A DNA stretch of 64,000 nucleotides, from assembly GCA_035420085.1 (NCBI GenBank), contig DAOLUH010000009.1:62001-126000 (forward strand), written 5' to 3'. The DNA comes from DSWT01 sp035420085. Its GTDB lineage: Bacteria > Chloroflexota > Anaerolineae > B4-G1 > SLSP01. The notes below the pieces were generated by a model. It made no database searches. It worked only from the letters and a program-made list of their open reading frames with translations, and was not told the origin of the DNA. The translations under genes and the position numbers were made by a program. Shown piece by piece: positions 15,496-23,493 of the stretch; position 1 is the stretch's first letter; every line of letters begins with the position of its first letter.

Positions 15496-16584
15496 ATGCC
15501 GGTTTCCTTAGTTGATGTCGCCAAAGCTGCCGGAGTTTCTAATGCGACCGTTTCGCGCGTCTTGACCAACAGCGATCATCCTATCGCTGAAGAAACCCGC
15601 CGTAAAGTGTTGGTCGCCGCCGAAACGCTTGGGTATCGCCCTAACCTGATCGCGCGCGGCCTGCGTACTGAGCAGACGTTCACGATCGGCGTCATTGTCG
15701 AGAATATCCTGAGTCCCTTCATTCCTCCCATTACGCGGGGAATCCACGACTATTTGAGCCAGCACAACTACTCGGCCATTATCATCAACTCGGATTGGGA
15801 CCCGATTGTGGAAACCGCGGCGCTGGAAAATCTGGCCCGCCGGCACATTGATGGCGTCATCTTTGTTGAATCCTACACCCGTTCCTCGGATGAAGTTACC
15901 AAGTTAATCCCCAAACCGCACATTTTTGTCCATCGCCTTTTCAACGCGCTCAATCCGAATTCTGTAGCGCCCGACGATTTGTACGGCGCGCGATTGGCCG
16001 TCCATCATCTGGCCTGTCTGGGCCACCGGCGAATCGCGTTTATCAATGGGCCGGAGGGCTGGGATGCAACCATCAACCGTATGGCCGGCTACCAACAAGA
16101 ACTGGCCGCCTGGGGCATTCCTTTTGATCCTACCCTGGTGGGGCGAGGTGATTGGGAAGTGCAAAGCGGCTTTGCGATCACTCAGCAATTGCTGGCTCAT
16201 ACGCCGCCGCCCACAGCCATCTTTGCCGCCAATGACTTGATGGCATTGGGCGTCATCTATGCGGTTCAAGATGCCGGCTTGCAGGTACCGAATGATATCG
16301 CTGTGGTCGGCTACGATGACCGGGACTTCGCCGGTTTCGTGCGTCCGGCAATCACCACGGTGACAATGCCTTGTGAAGCGATGGGGCGTCTCTCAGCCGA
16401 ATTCTTGCTGCGTTTGATTGACCAGGAAGTTGACGTGATCGAGCCGACCTTGGTGCAGGGCGAGTTGGTCGTGCGGCAATCATGCGGTGCCGCGACGGGT
16501 GAATGGCAATTCGAGCACGAGCAGGGAAGCATCATTCGCCAGCAGCGTGTACTGCATACGGGTTGCCGCGAACCGTTGACTTGA
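15496..16584 (+). CDS. LacI-family transcriptional regulator
   Basis: 362 residues. N-terminal helix-turn-helix (VSLVDVAKAAGVSNATVSRVL) and hinge helix (YRPNLIARGLR), followed by the periplasmic-binding-protein-like effector domain (FTIGVIVENI, AIFAANDLMALGVIYA, VVGYDD). It binds DNA as a dimer and is released by a sugar ligand. GGGAGGT at 15484-15490 supports the start. Its own promoter carries two candidate operators. It heads a long same-strand carbohydrate locus and is the obvious regulator, although I found no matching operator in front of the transporter gene. Confidence 0.92.
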   Translation: MPVSLVDVAKAAGVSNATVSRVLTNSDHPIAEETRRKVLVAAETLGYRPNLIARGLRTEQTFTIGVIVENILSPFIPPITRGIHDYLSQHNYSAIIINSDWDPIVETAALENLARRHIDGVIFVESYTRSSDEVTKLIPKPHIFVHRLFNALNPNSVAPDDLYGARLAVHHLACLGHRRIAFINGPEGWDATINRMAGYQQELAAWGIPFDPTLVGRGDWEVQSGFAITQQLLAHTPPPTAIFAANDLMALGVIYAVQDAGLQVPNDIAVVGYDDRDFAGFVRPAITTVTMPCEAMGRLSAEFLLRLIDQEVDVIEPTLVQGELVVRQSCGAATGEWQFEHEQGSIIRQQRVLHTGCREPLT

Positions 16585-16646
16585 TTGCACCGACAGCTTG
16601 CAGTGGATCAGACAGAAGTTCCCCTTTAAGTGTGAAACTGTTCGAT

Positions 16647-16723
16647 AGGAGGTGCTATGTAACATAATGAAAAAGTCGGGATTTTTACGCAGTGCTGAGG
16701 GGGTCAAGAATTCTATTTGCTAA
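16647..16723 (+). other. AUG-stop site and 18-codon ORF in the transporter leader
   Basis: AGGAGGTG (16647-16654) is followed 2 nt later by ATG-TAA (16657-16662), a start directly followed by a stop. A second ATG at 16667 opens an 18-codon frame (MKKSGFLRSAEGVKNSIC) ending at 16723, 19 nt before the binding-protein gene. It may be a regulatory leader; or the strong site may be accidental. Confidence 0.3.
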
Positions 16724-16742
16724 ACTTTATGGAAGGAGAATC

Positions 16743-18176
16743 ATGACAACTAAACGTATAAGTCGCCGCGAGTTTTTGCTTATGGCCGGATTGGCCGGGA
16801 GCGCCGTTTTGATTTCGGCGTGTAAGCCAAAGGCTACGACACAGCCTGATGTGGTGCAACCGACGCCCAAAGAAGTATCTGCCGGTCCAACGGCTGCGCC
16901 GCCGCCGGTGGAGAAAGTGTCGCTGGAATTCCTGGGTGAACCTGGCGGTACAGAGTGGCGTGAAGAGGAGAAAGCCAGGTTCGAAGGAGAAAACCCCAAC
17001 ATTGAGTGGATTCAGGTTGAACAGGCCGAGGGGGTTTCCCGCTTGGAACAGCTTTTGTCGTTGGTCGCCGCCGGGACGCCACCCGATTGCGCCAGAGTTG
17101 AGAGCGATGTCTATCGCACTTTTTGCAAGGACAAATTGTTGCTCTCGCTTGATAGCTACATCGCCAGCGACCCCGAAATGTCAAAGCCTGATTACTGGAT
17201 TCAACCGCAGGAAAAAGATCGCTGTTCCTTCGAAGGTCAATGGTACGGCATTGGTTCCTGCTGGGTGGCGCCGCACTTCTATTACAACAAAAGCCTCTTC
17301 GATGAACTGGGCGTTGAACCACCGAGCAATGATCCTGACGAAGCCTGGAGTTGGGATGAGTTCCTCGACATCGCACGGCAACTGACGGTGGATGCCAACG
17401 GCAAGCACCCCAACGAGGCCGGCTTTGATGTTGAGCGGGTTGAACGCTGGGGCGTCCATTGGCCGACCTGGTGGATTCCGCTGCATGCGGCAGTTCAGTC
17501 CAATGGCGCAGATTGGGTAGACCCGGTGTCGCAGAAGATCGTGCTGGATAAACCGGCAGCTATGGAAGCGCTCCAACGCATCGCTGACCTGGCGCTCGTC
17601 CATCACGTCGCCCCCACCTCCGCATCTTTTGATGCCCTGGGTATGGGTGAAGCCGAATTCCTGGAGACCAAGAAGGTGGCGCTGTACAATACCGGTTCGT
17701 GGTCGGTCAACTGGCTGTGGGAAATCGAAGGCGGCCTGGGCACCGGCGTGCTCCCCAAGATGACGCGCCCCGCAACTGATATGCAGGCGCACCTGGTCAC
17801 CATCGTCAAAGACACCGAACATCCTGATGCGGCGTGGAAGCTCATTCGCTTCCTTTCCTCGCCGTGGTTCCAGGAACGCTACTGCAAGAATGGCCTCTGG
17901 TTGCCGAGTCAGACTGCGCTGATGACCGAATCTGCTATTGCCCGGTGGTGTACTCCGCCCGAACACCCGGAGGGTTATAATCTTATCGTCACGGAGTATG
18001 CGGCCAAGTACGGACATTATCTCACCATGCCTGTGGGATACGCGAAGGCCAATGAAACCGCGCTTGCGCCAGTCTTTGATAAAATCTGGATCGGCGATGC
18101 CAAAGTTGTGGATGTTTTGCCCGCTGCCGTCGCCGAAGCCAACCGTATTATGGAAGAAGAGCAGGCGCGACCGTAG
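16743..18176 (+). CDS. ABC transporter extracellular sugar-binding lipoprotein
   Basis: 477 residues, solute-binding protein family 1. The N-terminus has a twin-arginine stretch (SRREFLLMAG) and a lipobox with Cys27 (LISAC), followed by a Pro/Thr-rich linker and the binding domain (VSLEFLGEPGGTEWREEEKARF). It should capture an oligosaccharide outside the membrane and hand it to the permeases encoded just downstream. Start at 16743, with GGAGAATC before it; an upstream in-frame extension lacks a ribosome site. Family members usually bind di- to oligosaccharides; the neighbours suggest arabinose- or mannose-containing glycans. Confidence 0.9.
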   Translation: MTTKRISRREFLLMAGLAGSAVLISACKPKATTQPDVVQPTPKEVSAGPTAAPPPVEKVSLEFLGEPGGTEWREEEKARFEGENPNIEWIQVEQAEGVSRLEQLLSLVAAGTPPDCARVESDVYRTFCKDKLLLSLDSYIASDPEMSKPDYWIQPQEKDRCSFEGQWYGIGSCWVAPHFYYNKSLFDELGVEPPSNDPDEAWSWDEFLDIARQLTVDANGKHPNEAGFDVERVERWGVHWPTWWIPLHAAVQSNGADWVDPVSQKIVLDKPAAMEALQRIADLALVHHVAPTSASFDALGMGEAEFLETKKVALYNTGSWSVNWLWEIEGGLGTGVLPKMTRPATDMQAHLVTIVKDTEHPDAAWKLIRFLSSPWFQERYCKNGLWLPSQTALMTESAIARWCTPPEHPEGYNLIVTEYAAKYGHYLTMPVGYAKANETALAPVFDKIWIGDAKVVDVLPAAVAEANRIMEEEQARP

Positions 18177-18208
18177 TTTTATATCGGGCGATTCGTTGGC
18201 GTCTATAC

Positions 18209-18264
18209 CACAGAGGGCGCGATAGTCCGGAGGCCCCATCTCTACGCTAATCGCGCCCTCTGTG
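18209..18264 (+). promoter_or_regulatory. Intercistronic hairpin between binding protein and permease genes
   Basis: Perfect 15-bp inverted repeat, CACAGAGGGCGCGAT (18209-18223) and its complement (18250-18264), loop of 26 nt. In sugar ABC operons such structures commonly protect the upstream mRNA or attenuate read-through, giving more binding protein than permease. No U-run follows. Confidence 0.75.
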
Positions 18265-18288
18265 ATGATTTGTGAAGGGAGGTAAAAC

Positions 18289-19206
18289 GTGAGTGCGATC
18301 ACCCACCGATTGGGCTTTTTGACACCTCGTACCGAAAGGGGCAGAAAAACTCTTACCGGGTATCTTTTCATTTTGCCCTTTATCCTGGGGTTTCTCATTT
18401 GGTTCTTGTTGCCCGCGCTGGTTGCCGTTTGGTTGACCTTTTACGATTGGAACATGATCCGCGATCCTGTTTTCATTGGCCTGGAGAACTTTAAGGAGAT
18501 TTTCCGGGACAAGTTGTTTGTGCAATCGTTGAAGGTCACAGCTTACTATACGCTGGTCTCGGTCCCGGTAAGTCTGGTGTTGAGTTTCCTGGTCGCCATG
18601 CTGCTGAACAGCAAAGTGCGCGGCATCGCCGTTTTCCGCACCATCTTTTATATTCCGAGCATTGTGCCAGCCGTCGCCAACGCCGTGTTGTGGAACTTTG
18701 TGTTCAACACCGAGTTTGGCCTGATCAATATGGTTTTGCGTATGCTGGGCTTGCCGAAGGTGATGTGGCTCCAGGATCCGAAATGGGCCATGCCAGCCCT
18801 GATCTTGATGAGCCTGTGGGGACTGGGCGGCGGTGTAGTGATCTACCTGGCCGGCTTGCAAGGCATCCCCGAAACACTGTATGAAGCCGCTGAGATTGAC
18901 GGCGCTGGCCGGTGGGCCAAGTTGCGCTACGTGACCGTGCCGCTCATCTCCCCGGTGATGTTCTTCAACCTGATCATGGGGATTATCGGCTCCTTCCAGG
19001 TGTTCACCGCCGGGTTCCTGATCACTGCCGGCGGGCCGCAAAATGCCACCTTGTTCTACGTCCTCTACACTTACCGTACCGGCATTCAATACTTCGACAT
19101 GGGCTACGCGGCGGTGCTCGCGTGGATTCTTTTCTTTATTATTCTTGGCCTGACCCTGCTCGTCTTTAAGTACGTGGGGCGGCTGATTCACTATGACGCC
19201 ATCTAA
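18289..19206 (+). CDS. Carbohydrate ABC transporter permease, MalF/UgpA type
   Basis: 305 residues with six predicted membrane helices (first: TGYLFILPFILGFLIWFLLP). The cytoplasmic EAA loop that docks the ATPase reads EAAEIDGAGRWAKLRYVTVP. It forms the translocation pore with the next gene's product. GTG start, with GGGAGGT (18277-18283) upstream and an intercistronic hairpin before it. No ATP-binding subunit is encoded in the locus, so a shared MsmK/UgpC-type ATPase encoded elsewhere is expected. Confidence 0.92.
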   Translation: MSAITHRLGFLTPRTERGRKTLTGYLFILPFILGFLIWFLLPALVAVWLTFYDWNMIRDPVFIGLENFKEIFRDKLFVQSLKVTAYYTLVSVPVSLVLSFLVAMLLNSKVRGIAVFRTIFYIPSIVPAVANAVLWNFVFNTEFGLINMVLRMLGLPKVMWLQDPKWAMPALILMSLWGLGGGVVIYLAGLQGIPETLYEAAEIDGAGRWAKLRYVTVPLISPVMFFNLIMGIIGSFQVFTAGFLITAGGPQNATLFYVLYTYRTGIQYFDMGYAAVLAWILFFIILGLTLLVFKYVGRLIHYDAI

Positions 19207-19217
19207 CAGGAGGTAGC

Positions 19218-20114
19218 ATGACCGCGCAAAGTAACGCAGTTTCCATACCTCGTCCCTCGAAATTCGGCGGCAAACCCATTGAGGAGCGTTTGTGGCGAGC
19301 ATTTATCTGGGCGTTGTTGGTGGCAGGCGCCGCCGCGATGATCCTGCCTTTCCTGTGGCTGCTCACGAGTTCACTCAAGACACAGTTGGCGGTCTTCCGG
19401 TATCCACCGCAATGGATTCCCATCCCGCCGCGCTTTCAGAATTACGTCGAAGCCTGGACAACCAGGCCGTTTGGCGTCTATCTCCGCAATACATTTATGA
19501 TCCTCGTCCTCAACGAGATCGCCATTGTGGGCACGTCCGCGTTATGCGCCTACGGTTTCGCACGCATCGAATTTCCGGGCAAGAACTTCTGGTTTGGCGT
19601 GGTGTTGTCCACCATGATGCTGCCCGGCATCGTTCTGATGATCCCCACCTTTGTCATCTTCAGCCGGCTGCACTGGGTCAACACCTACTATCCGCTGATT
19701 ATCCCGGCGTTCTTTGGCGGCGGCGCGTTTAACATCTTCCTCCTGCGACAATTTTTCCGCACCTTGCCCGAAGAACTGACCGACGCGGCGCGCATAGACG
19801 GGTGCAGCGAGTTCGGTATCTTTTGGCGCATCATGATGCCGCTGGCGAAGCCCGCGCTGGCGACCGTGGCCGTCTTCACCTTCATCGGCACATGGAACGA
19901 CTACATGGGGCCGTTGCTGTACCTTTCCAAAGACCCCAACAAATACACCGTCGCTCTAGGCCTGGCGACCTTCCGCAGCGCATTCCTGGGGCGCACCCGC
20001 TGGGACTTGCTCATGGCCGCCTCGACCATGATGATTATGCCCATCATCATCATCTATTTCCTGGCCCAACGCTACTTCATTCAAGGCATCGCCGTCAGCG
20101 GCTTGAAAGGCTAG
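19218..20114 (+). CDS. Carbohydrate ABC transporter permease, MalG/UgpE type
   Basis: 298 residues with six membrane helices and the EAA loop DAARIDGCSEFGIFWRIMMP. Partner of the MalF-type permease 11 nt upstream. GGAGGT before the ATG supports the start. The product ends in ISGLKG-like residues (GIAVSGLKG), the usual C-terminus of this subfamily, so the gene is intact. Confidence 0.92.
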   Translation: MTAQSNAVSIPRPSKFGGKPIEERLWRAFIWALLVAGAAAMILPFLWLLTSSLKTQLAVFRYPPQWIPIPPRFQNYVEAWTTRPFGVYLRNTFMILVLNEIAIVGTSALCAYGFARIEFPGKNFWFGVVLSTMMLPGIVLMIPTFVIFSRLHWVNTYYPLIIPAFFGGGAFNIFLLRQFFRTLPEELTDAARIDGCSEFGIFWRIMMPLAKPALATVAVFTFIGTWNDYMGPLLYLSKDPNKYTVALGLATFRSAFLGRTRWDLLMAASTMMIMPIIIIYFLAQRYFIQGIAVSGLKG

Positions 20115-20188
20115 TGACAAAAATATCACTGCCAAGCGAATTTTGATCTTCCCATTCCGTAAATCCTGTCATTCTTGGAGGAGACACC

Positions 20189-21994
20189 ATGCACACAGTC
20201 TTTCGTCCCGTTCCGGCGCGCGCTGTCAAACTACTACCCAGCCTGTTTCAACAGCGCGCCGAATTGAACTACGCCTACGTAATGAGCCTGCAAAACCAAA
20301 ACCTGCTGCAAAACTATTACCTCGAAGCCGGTCTGTGGAACCCGCGCAACCGGCAGGAAGACATTCACTGGGGCTGGGAAGCCCCGACCTGCCAGTTGCG
20401 CGGGCACTTCCTCGGCCATTGGCTGTCAGCGGCGGCCCGCCTCTACGCCAACACCGGCGACGCTCAGGTGAAGGCGAAGGCCGACTTCATCGTCGCCGAG
20501 CTGGCCCGTTGCCAGCAAGAAAACGGCGGCGGGTGGGCCGGCTCGATCCCGGAGAAATACCTGGATTGGATCGCACGCGGCAAATCGGTGTGGGCGCCGC
20601 ATTACACCGTCCACAAAACCCTGATGGGCCTCTACGAGATGGCGGCCTACGCCGGGAATGAACAGGCCCTCGATGTCCTCAGCCAATGGGCCGAGTGGTT
20701 CTACCGCTGGACGGCGCAGTTCTCCCGCGCCGAACTGGACGACATCCTGGACGTGGAGACCGGCGGGATGTTGGAAGTGTGGGCCGACCTCTATGGCCTG
20801 ACATGCAAGGCGGAACACTTGGAATTGCTACGCCGCTACGACCGCCCGCGCCTCTTCGAGCGGCTGCTGGCCGGCGAAGACCCGCTGACCAACCGTCACG
20901 CCAACACCACCATCCCCGAGGCGCACGGCGCGGCCCGCGCCTACGAAGTCACCGGCGAGCAGCGCTGGCGCGATATTGCCGAAGCCTACTGGCGTTCTGC
21001 TGTCACCGACCGGGGCGTCTTCTGCACCGGCAGCCAGACCACCGGCGAAGTCTGGAATCCGCCCTTCGCGTTCGCCGCCCGCCTCAGCGACAAGAACCAG
21101 GAGCATTGCGTCGCCTACAACATGATGCGCCTGGCCGACTACCTGCTGCGCTGGACAGGCGATGTAGCCTACGCCGACTACTGGGAGCGCAACCTCTACA
21201 ACGGCATCCTGGCCCAGCAGAACCCCGAAACGGGCATGGTGGCGTACTTCCTGCCGCTTCAGGCCGGTTCGGTCAAAGTGTGGGGCACGCCCACGCACGA
21301 CTTCTGGTGCTGCCACGGCTCGTTGGTGCAGGCGCACACGATCTACGGCAACCACACCTACTTCGAGAACGATGCCGGGTTGGTGGTCAGCCAGTACATC
21401 CCCACCGAACTGGCCTGGCAATGGGACGGCGTCCCAGTGACAATCAAGCAGACCTTCGACACCGAAGCCTCCATGCCCGGCCCGCGCACCCCGGATGGCG
21501 AAACGCACCGGCCCAACCGCTGGTCGGTCGAGTTCTCCGTTCACAGCGAACGCCCGGCGACGTTTGCTTTGCAGATGCGCGTCCCGTGGTGGACGGTAGG
21601 CGCGGCGCGCGTCTGGATCAACGGCGAAGCGCAGACCATCCCCGCATCCCCGTCCAGCTTCCTGAACCTCCAGCGGACGTGGCAGGGCAACGATAAGGTG
21701 CGCGTCGAATTCCCCAAGCGCCTGTGGAGCAGCCCCATGCCCGACGAGCCGGACACCGTCGCCTTCATGGATGGCCCCGTCGTCCTGGCCGGCCTGTGCG
21801 ACGAGGAACGGGTGCTGATCGGCGATAAAGACCATCCCGAAACGCTCCTCACGCCTCACAACGAGCGCGAATGGGGGGTGTGGCGTCCAGGCTACCGGGC
21901 GCGTGGCCAGGAACGCGGCCTGCGCTTCGTCCCCCTCTACGAAGTCCAGGACGAGCGCTACACCGTCTACTTCCCGGTGCGTTCGAACGTTTGA
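20189..21994 (+). CDS. GH127/DUF1680-type glycoside hydrolase (beta-L-arabinofuranosidase family), copy 1
   Basis: 601 residues, cytoplasmic (no signal). All-alpha (alpha/alpha)6-barrel pattern followed by beta domains, as in DUF1680 proteins. Candidate active-site residues are Glu305 (NQEHCVAYNMMR) and the Cys pair C374/C375 (WCCHGS), corresponding to the Glu and zinc-thiolate Cys of beta-L-arabinofuranosidases. It differs from the second copy at 26257 (CCHGS against CCPPN), so the two probably have different substrates. The stop codon and last residues (RSNV) lie within an AACGTT repeat array. Confidence 0.85.
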   Translation: MHTVFRPVPARAVKLLPSLFQQRAELNYAYVMSLQNQNLLQNYYLEAGLWNPRNRQEDIHWGWEAPTCQLRGHFLGHWLSAAARLYANTGDAQVKAKADFIVAELARCQQENGGGWAGSIPEKYLDWIARGKSVWAPHYTVHKTLMGLYEMAAYAGNEQALDVLSQWAEWFYRWTAQFSRAELDDILDVETGGMLEVWADLYGLTCKAEHLELLRRYDRPRLFERLLAGEDPLTNRHANTTIPEAHGAARAYEVTGEQRWRDIAEAYWRSAVTDRGVFCTGSQTTGEVWNPPFAFAARLSDKNQEHCVAYNMMRLADYLLRWTGDVAYADYWERNLYNGILAQQNPETGMVAYFLPLQAGSVKVWGTPTHDFWCCHGSLVQAHTIYGNHTYFENDAGLVVSQYIPTELAWQWDGVPVTIKQTFDTEASMPGPRTPDGETHRPNRWSVEFSVHSERPATFALQMRVPWWTVGAARVWINGEAQTIPASPSSFLNLQRTWQGNDKVRVEFPKRLWSSPMPDEPDTVAFMDGPVVLAGLCDEERVLIGDKDHPETLLTPHNEREWGVWRPGYRARGQERGLRFVPLYEVQDERYTVYFPVRSNV

Positions 21995-22042
21995 ACGTTT
22001 CAACGTTGGAACGTTCAAACGTTTCAACGTTTCAACGTTCCA
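21983..22042 (+). repeat. AACGTT-type 8-bp repeat array
   Basis: Seven or more units of AACGTT plus two variable bases (tg, tc, gg, ca, tc, tc, cc). The palindromic core lets the array pair with itself in many registers. It starts inside the end of the GH127 gene, supplies its stop codon, and reaches to 12 nt before the next start. Confidence 0.9.
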
Positions 22043-22053
22043 GGAGTGGCGCT

Positions 22054-23412
22054 ATGACTTTACCTAACCAACCTGTTTCGCGTTGGCAAACGGATTTTCC
22101 GGCGGAAGAGTTTGTCGCCCGACGGGAGAAACTCTTCGACGCTATTGGTGACGGCGCGTATGCCCTGCTGCAAAGCGCGCCCGCGCCGCGCGGCTACGTG
22201 GTCTTTCGCCAGACCAACGAGTTTTTCTACTGCTGCGGCCTGGAAACGCCCCAGGCGTACCTCCTGCTCAACGGCGCGGCGCGCACCGCTGCGCTCTACC
22301 TGCCCGAACGCGGTCGGGCGCAACTCGGCGAGGGTGCGCCGCCGGGCCTGGAAGACGCCGACCTGGTGAAGTCCCTCACCGGCGTGGACGCCGTCTGCCC
22401 GCGTGAGGCGCTCGCCGAGCATTTGGCCGAGGCGCGGGTAGTCTATACGCCGCACGCGCCGGCCGAACTACGCGCCGAAACCCGCCACGACCTGCTCTGG
22501 GCCAACCAGATGGCCGCGCGCGATCCCTGGGATGGCCAGCCCGCGCGGGAACAGCGCCTCATCGCCCTGCTGCGCTCGCGCTTTCCTCGCGTTGAAGTGC
22601 GCGACCTGACGCCCATCCTCGACGAGCTGCGCTCGGTCAAGAGTCCGCGCGAAGTCGCCGTGATGCGGCGCGCGGGTCGGCTCTGCGCGCAGGCCGTCCG
22701 TGAGGCGATGTGCGTCACGCGGCCCGGCGTCGTCGAAGGCCAGCTTGGCGCGCTGGCGAACTACATCTACGCGGTCAACGGCGCGCAGGGTGAGGGCTAC
22801 CGCCCCATCATCGCTGGCGGCGAGAATATCTGGCACGTCCACTATTTCCTCAACCACTGCCCTTTGCAGGATGGCGACCTCGTGCTGATGGACGTCGCGC
22901 CGGAGTGCCGCTACTACACCAGCGACATCGGGCGGATGTGGCCGGTCAACGGCGTCTACGCTCCCTGGCAGCGTGAACTGTACGGCTACATCGTCGCCTA
23001 TCACAAGGTCTTGCTGTCCGCGCTTCGCCCCGGCGTCATGCCGGATCAGGTGATGGACGAGGCCGCCGCAACGATGCGCCCGCTCTGGGAACGCTGGCCG
23101 TTCTCGAAAGAGAGCCACCGCGAGGGCGCGCGCCGCACATTGGAGTTTCGCGGGCACCTCTCGCACCCGGTCGGGATGGCTGTCCACGACGACGGCGACT
23201 ACCTCCGCCGCCCACTCCTGCCGGGGACGGTCTTCGCCGTGGACCCGCAGATGTGGATTCCCGAAGAAAAGCTCTACATCCGCGTGGAAGACACCGTTGT
23301 CGTCACCGCAACCGGCATCGAGATACTCACCGCCGCCGCCCCGCTGGAACTGGACGACGTTGAGGCGCTGATGCGCGACGAGGCAACGACATTGCCCTAT
23401 TTAATGGAGTAA
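22054..23412 (+). CDS. M24 family Xaa-Pro aminopeptidase-like protein
   Basis: 452 residues. N-terminal aminopeptidase P domain (REKLFDAIGDGAYALLQSAP) and C-terminal pita-bread M24 domain, with metal ligands Asp280 (LMDVAPE), Asp291 (TSDIGR), His371 (SHPVGM) and Glu412 (RVEDT). It would remove N-terminal residues ahead of proline using two metal ions. Its presence inside a glycan locus is unusual; glycoproteins rich in hydroxyproline and arabinose (plant extensins) would explain it, but that is inference. ATG 22054 follows the repeat array; the upstream open frame is only read-through of the array. The stop codon lies in the next array. Confidence 0.85.
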   Translation: MTLPNQPVSRWQTDFPAEEFVARREKLFDAIGDGAYALLQSAPAPRGYVVFRQTNEFFYCCGLETPQAYLLLNGAARTAALYLPERGRAQLGEGAPPGLEDADLVKSLTGVDAVCPREALAEHLAEARVVYTPHAPAELRAETRHDLLWANQMAARDPWDGQPAREQRLIALLRSRFPRVEVRDLTPILDELRSVKSPREVAVMRRAGRLCAQAVREAMCVTRPGVVEGQLGALANYIYAVNGAQGEGYRPIIAGGENIWHVHYFLNHCPLQDGDLVLMDVAPECRYYTSDIGRMWPVNGVYAPWQRELYGYIVAYHKVLLSALRPGVMPDQVMDEAAATMRPLWERWPFSKESHREGARRTLEFRGHLSHPVGMAVHDDGDYLRRPLLPGTVFAVDPQMWIPEEKLYIRVEDTVVVTATGIEILTAAAPLELDDVEALMRDEATTLPYLME

Positions 23413-23480
23413 GGAGTATGGAGTAAGAAGTAAGGGATCGTATTCCCCTACTCCCTACTCCATACTTCGTACTCCTTCCC
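23402..23480 (+). repeat. GGAGTAA/GGAGTAT 7-bp array with inverted second half
   Basis: Left half: GGAGTAA, GGAGTAT, GGAGTAA, GAAGTAA units. Right half: complementary CTACTCC, ATACTCC and CGTACTCC units, separated by a few bases. Can fold into a long hairpin in the RNA. It begins at the stop codon of the M24 gene. Confidence 0.9.
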
Positions 23481-23493
23481 CAAGGAGCTAGTT

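Noticed and set aside
16692..16742. Upstream extension of the sugar-binding protein
   Set aside because: Would add residues before a clear twin-arginine/lipobox signal and has no ribosome site.
21983..22042. Short arrays as CRISPR repeats
   Set aside because: Units are 7-9 bp with no unique 30-40-bp spacers between them and no cas genes nearby.
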